Shown here one piece after another: positions 8,561 through 16,965 of a DNA stretch of 32,442 nt. A model generated the notes under the pieces. That model was not told the origin of the DNA and ran no database searches. It worked only from the letters and a program-made list of their open reading frames with translations. A program made the translations under genes and the position numbers. The stretch is from assembly GCA_947460365.1 (NCBI GenBank), contig CANHJH010000010.1, positions 1 to 32,442 of the forward strand, read 5' to 3'. Numbering within the stretch: position 1 is the stretch's first letter; every line of letters begins with the position of its first letter. Origin of the DNA: Sphingobacteriia bacterium (GTDB lineage: Bacteria; Bacteroidota; Bacteroidia; Chitinophagales; Chitinophagaceae).

Positions 8561-10257
8561 TATGCTGCTAATTTGCTATTCTTTCTTCCATATAAAAAAT
8601 AAATAATCAAACCAATTCCCATCCAAACAAAAAACCATAACCAGCTAACAGCCGGTATTTCGATCATCAAATATAAACAACATAAAGCACCTGCAATAGG
8701 AATGAATGAATAGGAACGCATAAAACTTAATACAGCCGTAATTATTGCAATAACGATAAATACTAAAAATAAAATTTCCTGATATCCTTCTGCTTTAATG
8801 TTTCCGACAGCATTTGAGATCCTATTTCTAAACAAATATGCAATTAAGAGTACAATTACAGGTATTATATACTTCCCATTAATAAAGGGAATTTTAAAGC
8901 CTTTTTTGTTATTGTCGGCATTTAGTTTGGGTAGCACCAATACACCGAAACATACTAAAACGAAAGCGAATAAAGTGCCGATACTTGTTAAATCTGTGAT
9001 TGTACTACTTCCAACAAATAAAGAAGGGATACCGACAATTATACCTGTGATGATGGTAGAAAATGAAGGAGTTTGAAATTTAGGATGAACTTTTGCAAAT
9101 TTTTTAGGTAATAAACCATCACGACTCATACTCATCCAAATACGTGGTTGCCCAAGTTGAAATACTAACAATACACTGGTAGTTGCTACAACCGCACTTA
9201 CTGAAATGATGTACCCTATTTTATTTAAATGCAATTTATCGAATACATAAGCTAATGGATCATCTACTTTTAGTTCGCTATAGTTGACCATTCCGGTTAG
9301 TATAAGAGCTACTAGAATATATAATACGGTGCAAATAACTAAAGAATAAATCATACCCCGCGGCAAATCTCTTTGTGGATTTTTACATTCTTCAGCTGTA
9401 GTAGAAATTGCATCAAATCCAATATAGGCATAAAACACAGCAGATACCCCAGCCAAAACTCCGCCAAATCCATTAGGCATAAAGGGCGTCCAATTATTGG
9501 TATCAACATAAAAAAAACCAATAACTATTATAAAAATAATTACAGCAATTTTAAATATTACCAAAGCGTTGGTGCTCTTTTTGCTTTCTTTAATTCCAAC
9601 ATAAGCCAAAGCAGTAATGAGAAAAATAATAACAAACGCAGGTATATTTAATATTACTTTCCAACCAGCAATAACAGGTGCATTAGTAATTGCATCATAG
9701 CCCATTCGGGCATGTTTAGTTAACGACTGGATGGAGTTGCCTCTTGCTAATTCTTTTAATGCTGCTTCATACCCCAACTGTGCGTTAGCAGGGTTAGTTG
9801 CTAACCATCCGGGTAAGTTGATGTGAAATCCTTCCAGTAAATTATTGAAATATCCGCTCCAACTGATGGCAACTACAATGTTTCCAATTGCATATTCTAA
9901 TATCAAAGCCCATCCAATTATCCAGGCAACTAATTCGCCAAAAGAAACATAAGCGTATGTATAGGCACTGCCTGAAATTGGAATGCGGCTGGCAAACTCT
10001 GCGTAACATAAGGCGCTAAATCCACAGGTAATAGCTGTGATTATAAAAAGGACAGCTATACCGGGTCCACCGTTGTAGGCAGCGGTTCCAATAGTAGAAA
10101 AGATACCTGCACCAATAACAGCAGCTATCCCCATAAAAGTAAGGTCTCGTACACCTAAAACTTTGTTGAGTTTTGCTCCATGTGCATCTGATTGACCTGC
10201 TTCTACATCGGCTACAATTTTATTCAATGATTTCTTTCTAAACAAAGAAGATAACAT
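8560..10257 (-). CDS. APC-superfamily amino acid permease
   Basis: An inner-membrane amino-acid transporter of 565 residues. The N-terminal cytoplasmic stretch (LGVRDLTFMGIAAVIG) leads into the TM1 motif GAGIFSTIG, the unwound substrate-binding segment of APC transporters. TM6 carries the matching motif (VFYAYIGFDAISTTAEE). About 12-14 hydrophobic helices follow, and the end is basic. It is longer than LysP-type permeases (~490) because of the loop at about 140-190 and extra C-terminal helices, as in cationic amino-acid transporter (CAT)-like members. The substrate is unknown; CAT-like relatives move basic or neutral amino acids. It sits 42 bases after the polyprenyl synthase and overlaps the Smr gene. 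Confidence 0.9.
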   Translation of the reverse strand: MLSSLFRKKSLNKIVADVEAGQSDAHGAKLNKVLGVRDLTFMGIAAVIGAGIFSTIGTAAYNGGPGIAVLFIITAITCGFSALCYAEFASRIPISGSAYTYAYVSFGELVAWIIGWALILEYAIGNIVVAISWSGYFNNLLEGFHINLPGWLATNPANAQLGYEAALKELARGNSIQSLTKHARMGYDAITNAPVIAGWKVILNIPAFVIIFLITALAYVGIKESKKSTNALVIFKIAVIIFIIVIGFFYVDTNNWTPFMPNGFGGVLAGVSAVFYAYIGFDAISTTAEECKNPQRDLPRGMIYSLVICTVLYILVALILTGMVNYSELKVDDPLAYVFDKLHLNKIGYIISVSAVVATTSVLLVFQLGQPRIWMSMSRDGLLPKKFAKVHPKFQTPSFSTIITGIIVGIPSLFVGSSTITDLTSIGTLFAFVLVCFGVLVLPKLNADNNKKGFKIPFINGKYIIPVIVLLIAYLFRNRISNAVGNIKAEGYQEILFLVFIVIAIITAVLSFMRSYSFIPIAGALCCLYLMIEIPAVSWLWFFVWMGIGLIIYFLYGRKNSKLAA

Positions 10258-10299
10258 GCAATTAATGGTTTAAGCTGAAAGGTAAGGAAGTTTTATTGG

Positions 10300-11265
10300 T
10301 TAAACCTCCCGTTGAATTAAATAATCTGCCAATTCTTTTAGAGGTGCTTTACGGGCAGCAACTACAGCAATAGCTTCTAGGTGATTAATTGCGGTTTGCA
10401 AATATTGTTCCTTAAGTGTATTTGCCCACTCATTTACCTTACACGATTTATATATTTCCAGCACTTTTTCTACTTTATTGGCAGGGTTTTCCTGCATTAA
10501 TTTTTCTAATTGCTGCTTTTGATCAGGATTTGCCACTTCCAGTGCATGAAGTAGGAGAAATGTTTTTTTATTTTGCTTGATATCACCGCCTACTTCCTTC
10601 CCGAACTTTTCAGGGTCTCCAAATGCATCTAAATAGTCGTCTTGAATTTGAAAGGCAATACCCAAATTTTTCCCAAACTGATATAAATGTTCGCAATTGC
10701 CTTCACCAGCCCCACCCAACACTGCGCCCATTTCGAGACTAGCGGCTAATAAAACAGAGGTTTTGAGTGTAATCATTTGAATGTAGTCATTCAAGGATAC
10801 ATGCTGTTGTTTTTCGAAATCCATATCAAGTTGCTGACCTTCACAAACTTCTTTAGCTGTTTTATTAAAGAGTTGAAAAATTTTAGACAAATGATTGGCT
10901 CCAACTTTATTAATGTATTCATAAGCTCTTATCAACATAACATCACCGGCTAATAAAGCAGTACTGGCGTTATATTTTACATGAACAGTAGGAATACCTC
11001 TGCGTAATGAGGCATTGTCCATAATATCATCATGCATTAAGGTGAAATTATGAAACAGTTCAATTGCAGTAGCTACTTCATAAGCTTCCGGATGAATATT
11101 ATCGAATAGTTCATTGCCCATGAGACATAAAATTGGGCGAATTCGTTTGCCACCAATTGACAAAAAATACGAACAAGGTTCATAGAGAGAACCCGGAGCT
11201 TCCGGAAAATGCTTTTTAGAAAATTTATTGGCAAAATCGGCCACTAATTCTTTAAATGAATGCAT
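10300..11265 (-). CDS. Polyprenyl diphosphate synthase (trans, IspA/IspB family)
   Basis: This enzyme condenses isopentenyl diphosphate onto an allylic diphosphate to make a linear isoprenoid chain. The 321-residue protein has the substrate-entry sequence GGKRIRPIL, the first Asp-rich motif (LMHDDIMDNASLRRG) and the second (QIQDDYLDAFGD), with the conserved KT of ITLKTSVLLAASLEMG between them. The residues ahead of the first Asp motif (ELFHNFTLMHDD), which set chain length, are bulky at the -4 and -5 positions. That hints at a short product (C15-C20) but does not prove it. Possible roles are geranylgeranyl/farnesyl supply or the menaquinone side chain. It is the first gene of a minus-strand run with the APC permease. 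Confidence 0.92.
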   Translation of the reverse strand: MHSFKELVADFANKFSKKHFPEAPGSLYEPCSYFLSIGGKRIRPILCLMGNELFDNIHPEAYEVATAIELFHNFTLMHDDIMDNASLRRGIPTVHVKYNASTALLAGDVMLIRAYEYINKVGANHLSKIFQLFNKTAKEVCEGQQLDMDFEKQQHVSLNDYIQMITLKTSVLLAASLEMGAVLGGAGEGNCEHLYQFGKNLGIAFQIQDDYLDAFGDPEKFGKEVGGDIKQNKKTFLLLHALEVANPDQKQQLEKLMQENPANKVEKVLEIYKSCKVNEWANTLKEQYLQTAINHLEAIAVVAARKAPLKELADYLIQREV

Positions 11266-11374
11266 GTTACAAACCTACTTTAAAAATCTTCTTTTTTATG
11301 CGTAAATCCATTTATTTTTTATTCAGACTATAGAAAATTGGCAGTTACAAGATACTGCTGAGCATCAAACTTCA

Positions 11375-11435
11375 TTAAAAATCATGCTTAACATATATTT
11401 TGAATTTGACAACGCACAATTGGCATGATTTTTAA
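11375..11435. repeat. 13-bp perfect inverted repeat in a divergent intergenic region
   Basis: TTAAAAATCATGC at 11375-11387 is matched exactly in inverse at 11423-11435, with 35 bases between the arms. The element lies in the 192-base gap between the divergent polyprenyl synthase and the exported-protein gene, ending 22 bases before the ATG at 11458. It could be an operator pair or, if transcribed, the stem of a leader hairpin. The sequence between the arms is AT-rich and holds TTTG at 11405-11408. Confidence 0.7.
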
Positions 11436-11457
11436 GTTATATTGATTAAAAAAACAG

Positions 11458-11943
11458 ATGAAACATATTAAGTTATGGGTTGTAGCAATTTTAGTCTTTA
11501 TTTCAATTACAGTAAGTGCTCAATCAAATTTGAGCAGCAGTTATACTACCGCATTGGGGGTAAAATTATATCCCGGTGCGATTTCTATCAAACATTTTAA
11601 AGAAAAGAATAAAGCCATAGAAGGATTGGCGTATATCACTTCAGATGGATTGAGGTTAACCGGTTTATATGAGTTGCATAATCCATTAGGAGACATAGAA
11701 GGATTTCAATGGTATGTTGGTGGAGGAGCGCATGTAGGCATTTGGAGTGATTCATGGAAAAGCAATTACCCCAATAGAGCATCGGGATTGGCTATTGGTA
11801 TCGACGGTATTTTGGGCGTAGATTACAAAATAAAAGGGGCGCCATTGAATGTTAGTTTCGATTGGCAGCCATCGTTTAATTTAATAGGGTACAATTATTT
11901 TGAGGGAGGCTGGGGAGGCTTAGCCGTTCGGTATACATTTTAA
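11458..11943 (+). CDS. Small exported protein, probably an outer-membrane beta-barrel
   Basis: A protein of 161 residues that I do not recognise as a named family. It has a clear signal peptide (MKHIKLWVVAILVFISITVSA, cleavage before QSN). The mature part alternates hydrophobic and polar residues and is rich in Gly, Tyr and Trp (YVGGGAHVGIWSD, FEGGWGGLAVRYTF). It ends in an aromatic residue (F), as outer-membrane barrels do. About eight short strands can be drawn, which resembles small OmpA/OmpW-like barrels but without an identifiable signature. It stands alone between divergent and convergent neighbours, so context says little. The inverted repeat in its leader suggests specific regulation (inference). 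Confidence 0.7.
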   Translation: MKHIKLWVVAILVFISITVSAQSNLSSSYTTALGVKLYPGAISIKHFKEKNKAIEGLAYITSDGLRLTGLYELHNPLGDIEGFQWYVGGGAHVGIWSDSWKSNYPNRASGLAIGIDGILGVDYKIKGAPLNVSFDWQPSFNLIGYNYFEGGWGGLAVRYTF

Positions 11944-11951
11944 TTTAGCAA

Positions 11952-12914
11952 TCATTTATCCAAACTAAATAAACTATTCACGAAGGCCTCTTTGTTAAAT
12001 ACCTGGAGGTCTTCTACTTTTTCTCCTACGCCAATATATTTAACTGGAATTTTAAATTGATTGGAAATAGCTAATACAACGCCCCCTTTTGCAGTACCAT
12101 CTAATTTAGTAATTGCTAGAGCAGAAACTTCAGTTGTGGCGGTAAATTGTTTAGCTTGTTCAACAGCATTTTGACCGGTTGAGCCATCTAATACCAACAG
12201 AACTTCATGTGGAGCCGTTGGAATTACTTTTTGAATAACGCGTTTGATTTTATTTAATTCATCCATCAAATGCGCTTTATTGTGTAATCTACCGGCAGTA
12301 TCAATAATCACTACATCAGCATTTTTAGCCACTGCACTGGCTACGGTATCATAAGCCACTGCACTAGGGTCGGATCCCATGGCTTGTTTTACAATTGGTA
12401 CACCCACTCTTTCGCTCCAAATAGTTAGTTGATCTACAGCTGCAGCCCTAAAAGTATCAGCTGCGCCTAAAATAACCTGATGACCGGCAGCTTTAAAACG
12501 GGAAGCTAACTTACCTATGGTGGTAGTTTTACCCACCCCATTTACCCCAACTACTAAAATTACGTATGGTTTTTTCCCTTCGGGAGGCTTGAAGCCTTCA
12601 AAAGAGGAATCTGGGGCATCTACTAAAACGGCAGCAATTTCTTTTTGGAGCAATGCATTCAGCTCAGTAACGTTGAGGTATTTATTTTCTTTAGCACTTT
12701 TTTCTATTCGGTTGATTATTTGCAAAGTAGTTTCAACCCCAACATCTGCTCCAATTAAAGCTTCTTCTAAATTGTCTAGAACCTCTTCGTCGATGCGGGT
12801 TTTACCTGCAACTGCTTTAGTTATTTTAGACAAAAAACTCTCCTTGGTCTTTTGCAGGCCTTGGTCTAAACTTTCTTTCTCTTTAGTGCCAAATAATTTA
12901 TCAAAAAAACTCAT
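11952..12914 (-). CDS. ftsY: Signal recognition particle receptor FtsY
   Basis: FtsY is the SRP-receptor GTPase that docks ribosomes making membrane proteins at the inner membrane. I start it at ATG 12914 (MSFFDKLFGTKEK), giving 320 residues. That matches the short N-terminus of Bacteroidetes FtsY, which lacks the long acidic A domain of E. coli. The frame also opens upstream to 12953, but that start lies inside a terminator hairpin. The helical N domain is followed by the G domain: G1 GVNGVGKTTTIGKLA, the SRP-specific DTFRAAAVDQL, G3 DTAGRLHNKAHLMDEL and G4 TKLDGTAKGG. It lies downstream of rpmB-rpmG-DUF4295, as is usual in this phylum. Confidence 0.95.
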   Translation of the reverse strand: MSFFDKLFGTKEKESLDQGLQKTKESFLSKITKAVAGKTRIDEEVLDNLEEALIGADVGVETTLQIINRIEKSAKENKYLNVTELNALLQKEIAAVLVDAPDSSFEGFKPPEGKKPYVILVVGVNGVGKTTTIGKLASRFKAAGHQVILGAADTFRAAAVDQLTIWSERVGVPIVKQAMGSDPSAVAYDTVASAVAKNADVVIIDTAGRLHNKAHLMDELNKIKRVIQKVIPTAPHEVLLVLDGSTGQNAVEQAKQFTATTEVSALAITKLDGTAKGGVVLAISNQFKIPVKYIGVGEKVEDLQVFNKEAFVNSLFSLDK

Positions 12915-12936
12915 GTTACTGCTCATTATTAATAAA

Positions 12937-12972
12937 TAAAAAAAAGCCTCCAAAGGTTAGTAAGGAAGCTTT
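12937..12972 (-). terminator. intrinsic terminator between DUF4295 and ftsY
   Basis: On the minus strand AAAGCTTCC (12972-12964) pairs with GGAGGCTTT (12951-12943): nine base pairs with one G-U and a 12-base loop, followed by an eight-T tract. It should end most transcripts of the ribosomal-protein operon, leaving ftsY to read-through or its own weak promoter. Confidence 0.82.
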
Positions 12973-12993
12973 AGCGTAATTTTTTACAATAGA

Positions 12994-13167
12994 CTATTTT
13001 TCAGACAAAAAGTCGGTCACTTTGTCTTTGTGTACGATTGTTTCTTTAAAAGTGTAAGCACCTGTTTTAGGGCTACGCATTGCTTTAATAACTTTAGTCC
13101 AGTTCTTAGCTTCTGCTGCAGCTTTAAGGTCTTTTACTTTCGCGTTTTTAGATGCTACTTTAGCCAT
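12994..13167 (-). CDS. DUF4295 small basic protein
   Basis: A 57-residue protein starting MAKVASKNAKVKDLKAAAEA and ending VTDFLSEK. It is rich in Lys and Ala, with a central KNWTKVIKAMRSPKTGAY stretch. It matches the Bacteroidetes-specific DUF4295 family in size, in composition and in position: immediately after rpmG (2-base gap) and before ftsY. Its basic nature and ribosomal-protein operon suggest a ribosome-associated role, but its function is not established. It shares the promoter at 13652-13681 and ends just before the terminator at 12937-12972. Confidence 0.9.
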   Translation of the reverse strand: MAKVASKNAKVKDLKAAAEAKNWTKVIKAMRSPKTGAYTFKETIVHKDKVTDFLSEK

Positions 13168-13169
13168 GA

Positions 13170-13352
13170 TTATTTAATTTCTTTATGAACGGTTACTTTT
13201 TTCAAAATTGGGTTGAATTTTTTCAACTCGATACGCTCAGGCGTATTTTTCTTGTTTTTGGTAGTAATATAGCGACTAGTACCTGCCATTCCGCTGGTTT
13301 TGTGTTCTGTACACTCTAATATTACTTGTACCCTGTTACCTTTCTTTGCCAT
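13170..13352 (-). CDS. rpmG: 50S ribosomal protein L33
   Basis: A 60-residue large-subunit protein located near the E site. It has the family start [18 protein letters not shown] and the central [25 protein letters not shown], typical of L33. Only one cysteine is present, so this is the zinc-free (C-minus) form, which needs no zinc-responsive backup. It is the second gene of rpmB-rpmG-DUF4295, 28 bases after rpmB. Confidence 0.97.
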   Translation of the reverse strand: MAKKGNRVQVILECTEHKTSGMAGTSRYITTKNKKNTPERIELKKFNPILKKVTVHKEIK

Positions 13353-13380
13353 TTTATTAGGTAGTTTTCTTGTGTTTTAA

Positions 13381-13617
13381 TTAGATCTTAACTCCTTCAG
13401 TTCTCAATTGTTTGATAACTGTGCTCAGACCATTTTTGTTAATTGTTCTGAGAGCATCAGTAGATACTTTCAAAGTTACCCAACGATCTTCTTCAGCAAA
13501 AAAGAAACGCTTCTTCTGTAAATTAGGTAAAAAACGACGCTTCGTTTTAATGTTTGAGTGAGAAACACTGTTACCTACGATTGGTTTTTTACCTGTTACC
13601 TGACATACTCTTGCCAT
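13381..13617 (-). CDS. rpmB: 50S ribosomal protein L28
   Basis: A 78-residue large-subunit protein. The start [20 protein letters not shown] and the following [18 protein letters not shown] are diagnostic for L28, and the length is normal. It has one cysteine rather than the CxxC pairs of zinc-binding forms. It is the first gene of the operon, about 30 bases downstream of the start site predicted from the promoter at 13652-13681. The leader contains a small CCGA/TCGG hairpin (about 13631-13646) that might affect initiation. Confidence 0.97.
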   Translation of the reverse strand: MARVCQVTGKKPIVGNSVSHSNIKTKRRFLPNLQKKRFFFAEEDRWVTLKVSTDALRTINKNGLSTVIKQLRTEGVKI

Positions 13618-13651
13618 GACTAAATGATTTTTTCCGATTTTTTTCGGACGG

Positions 13652-13681
13652 CAAAGGTAAGTAAACAGAACAAACTAACAA
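13652..13681 (-). promoter_or_regulatory. Bacteroidetes-type promoter of rpmB-rpmG-DUF4295
   Basis: The minus strand has TTG at 13681-13679, a spacer of exactly 19 bases, and TACCTTTG at 13659-13652, a full match to the -7 consensus TAnnTTTG. The predicted start near 13646 leaves a leader of about 30 bases before the rpmB ATG. Confidence 0.75.
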
Positions 13682-13814
13682 GGCTAAAACTGTTTTTTTT
13701 TTATTTTTTTTCAGATAGCCCAAAATCTGCTGAACTTATTGCCCTCCTGATTGATTTAAATACAAAATTATTATAATGCGAAGTATTTAAACTTGCTGCA
13801 ATTTACTACTTCTT

Positions 13815-15017
13815 TTATTGTGGCAAACTAATTTTACCCATTGCAACAGTGGGGATATCGGAGTTACCACTTCCGATTAGGGTAGTACCACCTGCCACAC
13901 ATTCATTGGCTAATATGGCAAATAGTACCGCTTCTTTAGCATCGGGATGAATGCCAAGCGCGGATGTGGTTAAAAATGTAGCCTCTTTCAGCAGCAATTT
14001 CAGGTGCTCCATTAATAAAGGATTATGCATTCCTCCCCCACTGCTATAAATTGACAGCTGTGCGCTTTTCGATACCGCATTATTAATAGCGGCTGAAATG
14101 GTATCTGCTGTAAATTTATTTAAGGTTGCCAATACATCGAAATGGTTGATTTCATTGCCTCCTACCCTTTTTATAGCCTCATTTAGGTAATTCAAATTAA
14201 ACAGTTCAGGGCCGGTAGTTTTAGGGAATTTACTTTCAAAAAAAATATGCTTTTTAAGCTCTATCAAAAGGTTTTCATTCAACAACCCTTGCCTTGCAAG
14301 AGTTGCGTCTTTATCGAACGGTAAATTAAAATAGGATTGAACATAAGCGTCCATTATTGTATTACCGGGACCGGTATCGGTGCTGAACGTTTTAGCAAAG
14401 TTTGCATCAGCCGATAAATAGGTGAAATTAGCAATCCCGCCAATATTAAGCATAACACGTTCTTCACCCAATTTGCTAAAAATAAGATGATCTCCATAAA
14501 CAGCCAAAGGTGCACCTTCTCCACCTGCGGCAATATGTTTTTGTCTGAAATCGCTAATCGTAATAATGCCTGTTTTTAATGCTAAATGATCCCCGTCTCC
14601 TAATTGCAAAGTTGCGTTACCAAATTCCTTTATACCATGCAATTTTTTAGGTGCATGATAAATGGTTTGACCATGACTAGCCAATAAATCAACATCTTCT
14701 TTATTGATTCCCCATTCACTTAATGATTGTAAAATCATTGTTGCATGCTGTTCTGCAATCCAGGGATTTAATAAGCATAACCATTCAAGATCTACTATCT
14801 TTTTTGCAAAAACAGTTTTCACATAATCCTTAAACTGTTTATTGAATGGAACGGTTGTAAAATGAAGGACTGCTATTTTTGTATTGGATCCAGAGCCTTC
14901 TATTTCGCAGAGAGCAATATCCAACCCATCTAATGAAGTACCACTCATGAGCCCAATAATGGTTCTTTTTTGCTTAGCAGCGATATTTGCTAAATGTCTG
15001 ATAGATTGATTCATCAA
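13815..15017 (-). CDS. anmK: Anhydro-N-acetylmuramic acid kinase
   Basis: AnmK opens and phosphorylates 1,6-anhydro-MurNAc from recycled peptidoglycan to give MurNAc-6-phosphate. The protein has 400 residues, slightly longer than E. coli AnmK (~369). The signature IIGLMSGTSLDGLDIAL (about residues 20-36), DTGPGNTIMDAYV with the catalytic Asp region, the phosphate loop (MLNIGGIANFTYL) and the C-terminal SSGGGMHNPLLM are all present. Either of the first two Met codons could be the start. It follows the UbiD-family gene by 18 bases, so they are probably one transcript. No MurQ etherase or AmpG is in the window. Confidence 0.95.
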   Translation of the reverse strand: MMNQSIRHLANIAAKQKRTIIGLMSGTSLDGLDIALCEIEGSGSNTKIAVLHFTTVPFNKQFKDYVKTVFAKKIVDLEWLCLLNPWIAEQHATMILQSLSEWGINKEDVDLLASHGQTIYHAPKKLHGIKEFGNATLQLGDGDHLALKTGIITISDFRQKHIAAGGEGAPLAVYGDHLIFSKLGEERVMLNIGGIANFTYLSADANFAKTFSTDTGPGNTIMDAYVQSYFNLPFDKDATLARQGLLNENLLIELKKHIFFESKFPKTTGPELFNLNYLNEAIKRVGGNEINHFDVLATLNKFTADTISAAINNAVSKSAQLSIYSSGGGMHNPLLMEHLKLLLKEATFLTTSALGIHPDAKEAVLFAILANECVAGGTTLIGSGNSDIPTVAMGKISLPQ

Positions 15018-15035
15018 ATTATTTTAAGCAGTTTA

Positions 15036-16874
15036 TTAACTCATATTATATAAGCTTCCACCCTTTTCGAAAATTCTATCTATTTTCTTTTCTATTTCCG
15101 GTACTTTTACTAATGGCGGAGCATGATGAGGTTTTATTCGTGCATCAATAACCAATGGCCCATTGCAACCCCAGTGCTTGTTTTCAACAAAAGCATCAAT
15201 ACCGTACATATCATGTGAGGGGTTACATCTGGTAAACGTTACCCATAAATAGTTTTTAAGTGTATCGGCGGTAAACATACTGTCATCGCAAATCACCAAG
15301 AAAACTACCTCATTTAAAGATGCAATATGGTTTATTAATTGATCATTTAAACTATTCATTTCTTCATGAGCGGTCTGATAGCTAGTAAAATTGTTAGTCG
15401 ATAAACAAATCACACCGGGCAATGCTATTTTAGGTTGAGTAAACCCTTTTAAGTCATTCAACATGGATGGCACCTGAGTGGCCAGTTCCCGTATTTTTTC
15501 GCCATAAGCAGCCAGTAAAACTTTACTACCCGTATTTAACCCTGTACCGGAGTAGTCGAGTGTATCCATAGTAGTATGGGTATAAAAATGAATATCTCTA
15601 TTCAGATGAATACGCTCTAATACGAAGTGCAAAAAAGCAGCAATATTGCTTGCTTTAAGCTGGTTGGTATCATCTGCCGCTATAAAAAGAAATTTTGCTA
15701 AACTCAGTTGGCCAGAACCAAGCACATGATTGGCAATGGTTAATAATTCAGCAGGTTGTTTTGTAGGGCTATAAGGCGTATATCGTTCGCTACCAACAGC
15801 CAATAATAAAGGATGCACACCAGCGGCATCAACCGCATGTACTTCTTTTAAACCGGGAACTTCGTTTGGAATGGCAGCGCCGGTTATTTCATGAATAAGT
15901 TCTCCAAAACTGGTATCTTCCTGAGGAGGGCGACCTACTACGGTAAAAGGCCAGATTGCATTTTTACGGGCGTAAACTTTATGAACCCGCAATAAAGGAA
16001 ATGGGTGAGTTAAGCTGTAATAACCCAAATGATCTCCAAATGGACCTTCGGGCTTATTTTCACCCGGATACACTTCACCAGTAATAACAAAATCGGCATC
16101 GGTACTTATACAAAATTCATCCTGATAAGTGTACCTGAATCTTCTGTTACCTAGTACTCCTGCAAAAGTCATCTCACTGATTCCCTCCGGCAAAGGCATA
16201 ACTGCTGATAAAGTATGAGCAGGTGGCCCCCCAACAAAGCAGCTTACTTTTAATGGTAGCCCTTTTTTATTTGCTTTAGTTTGATGAACCCCAATCCCCC
16301 GATGTAATTGATAATGCAAGCCAATTTCTTTATTGGTGATATAATCGTTTCCGGTTAATTGAATCCGATACATCCCCAGATTAGATTTCATAATGCCCGG
16401 TTGTTCAATATCTTCGGTATATACCTGCGGCAATGTTATAAAAGCGCCACCATCCATCGGCCAATGTTGAATAAGCGGAAGATCGGTAATATTTATTTCT
16501 TCATAAAGCACGGGCTTAAATAAAGGATTCTTAAGGGGCAATGCTTTCATGGCAGCCATTGCTAAGCTGAAATTCTTAAGAGGGGATTTCAGCGCTTTAA
16601 TTGGGTCATTTTTTAGTTCAATTAACTGCTGAACTTGATGAATAGTATTTCTGAATATAAACTTACTTCTCTCTAAGGTACCGAAGATATTGGATGCGGC
16701 TCTAAAACGAGTACCTTTAACATTTTCAAATAATAAAGCTGGCCCTTGGGCTTCATACACCCGCAAGTGTATGGCCGCCATTTCGAGGTATGGGTCTACT
16801 TCTTCTTTAATTCGTATTAAATGCCCGTTTTTTTCTAAATCTAGTAGGCAATCTTCTAATGATTTGTATGACAT
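15036..16874 (-). CDS. UbiD-family prenylated-FMN-dependent decarboxylase
   Basis: A (de)carboxylase of the UbiD family, 612 residues. This is longer than E. coli UbiD (~497) but normal for Bacteroidetes members. Visible family sequence includes MSYKSLEDCLLDLEKNGHLI at the start, the cofactor-pocket region MYRIQLTGNDYI followed by LHYQLHRGIGVH, and PEGPFGDHLGYYS, which carries a conserved acidic residue near the catalytic site. The substrate cannot be told from sequence: a role in quinone biosynthesis is the usual annotation, but aromatic-acid decarboxylation is equally possible. The prenyl-FMN-making partner UbiX is not in the window. It leads the transcript with anmK and is divergent from pdxJ. 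Confidence 0.85.
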   Translation of the reverse strand: MSYKSLEDCLLDLEKNGHLIRIKEEVDPYLEMAAIHLRVYEAQGPALLFENVKGTRFRAASNIFGTLERSKFIFRNTIHQVQQLIELKNDPIKALKSPLKNFSLAMAAMKALPLKNPLFKPVLYEEINITDLPLIQHWPMDGGAFITLPQVYTEDIEQPGIMKSNLGMYRIQLTGNDYITNKEIGLHYQLHRGIGVHQTKANKKGLPLKVSCFVGGPPAHTLSAVMPLPEGISEMTFAGVLGNRRFRYTYQDEFCISTDADFVITGEVYPGENKPEGPFGDHLGYYSLTHPFPLLRVHKVYARKNAIWPFTVVGRPPQEDTSFGELIHEITGAAIPNEVPGLKEVHAVDAAGVHPLLLAVGSERYTPYSPTKQPAELLTIANHVLGSGQLSLAKFLFIAADDTNQLKASNIAAFLHFVLERIHLNRDIHFYTHTTMDTLDYSGTGLNTGSKVLLAAYGEKIRELATQVPSMLNDLKGFTQPKIALPGVICLSTNNFTSYQTAHEEMNSLNDQLINHIASLNEVVFLVICDDSMFTADTLKNYLWVTFTRCNPSHDMYGIDAFVENKHWGCNGPLVIDARIKPHHAPPLVKVPEIEKKIDRIFEKGGSLYNMS

Positions 16875-16884
16875 AATAATTAAA

Positions 16885-16892
16885 CAAAGCTA
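16885..16892 (-). promoter_or_regulatory. candidate -7 element for the ubiD-like/anmK transcript
   Basis: The minus strand reads TAGCTTTG, an exact TAnnTTTG match, 10 bases before the ATG at 16874. A T-rich TTTT lies about 21 bases upstream, where -33 is expected. The leader would be only about six bases, so this is a modest candidate. Confidence 0.4.
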
Positions 16893-16965
16893 TACTTGAA
16901 ATGTTGATTTTGGAAAATGTTTCTTTCATTTATTATGTATAATACTTGCTGCTTACCTTTACTAC

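Noticed and set aside
12915..12953. Upstream extension of ftsY to 12953
   Set aside because: The codons fall in the terminator hairpin and its T tract, and the residues (MEAFFYLLIMSSN) are unlike FtsY N-termini. ATG 12914 fits the family.
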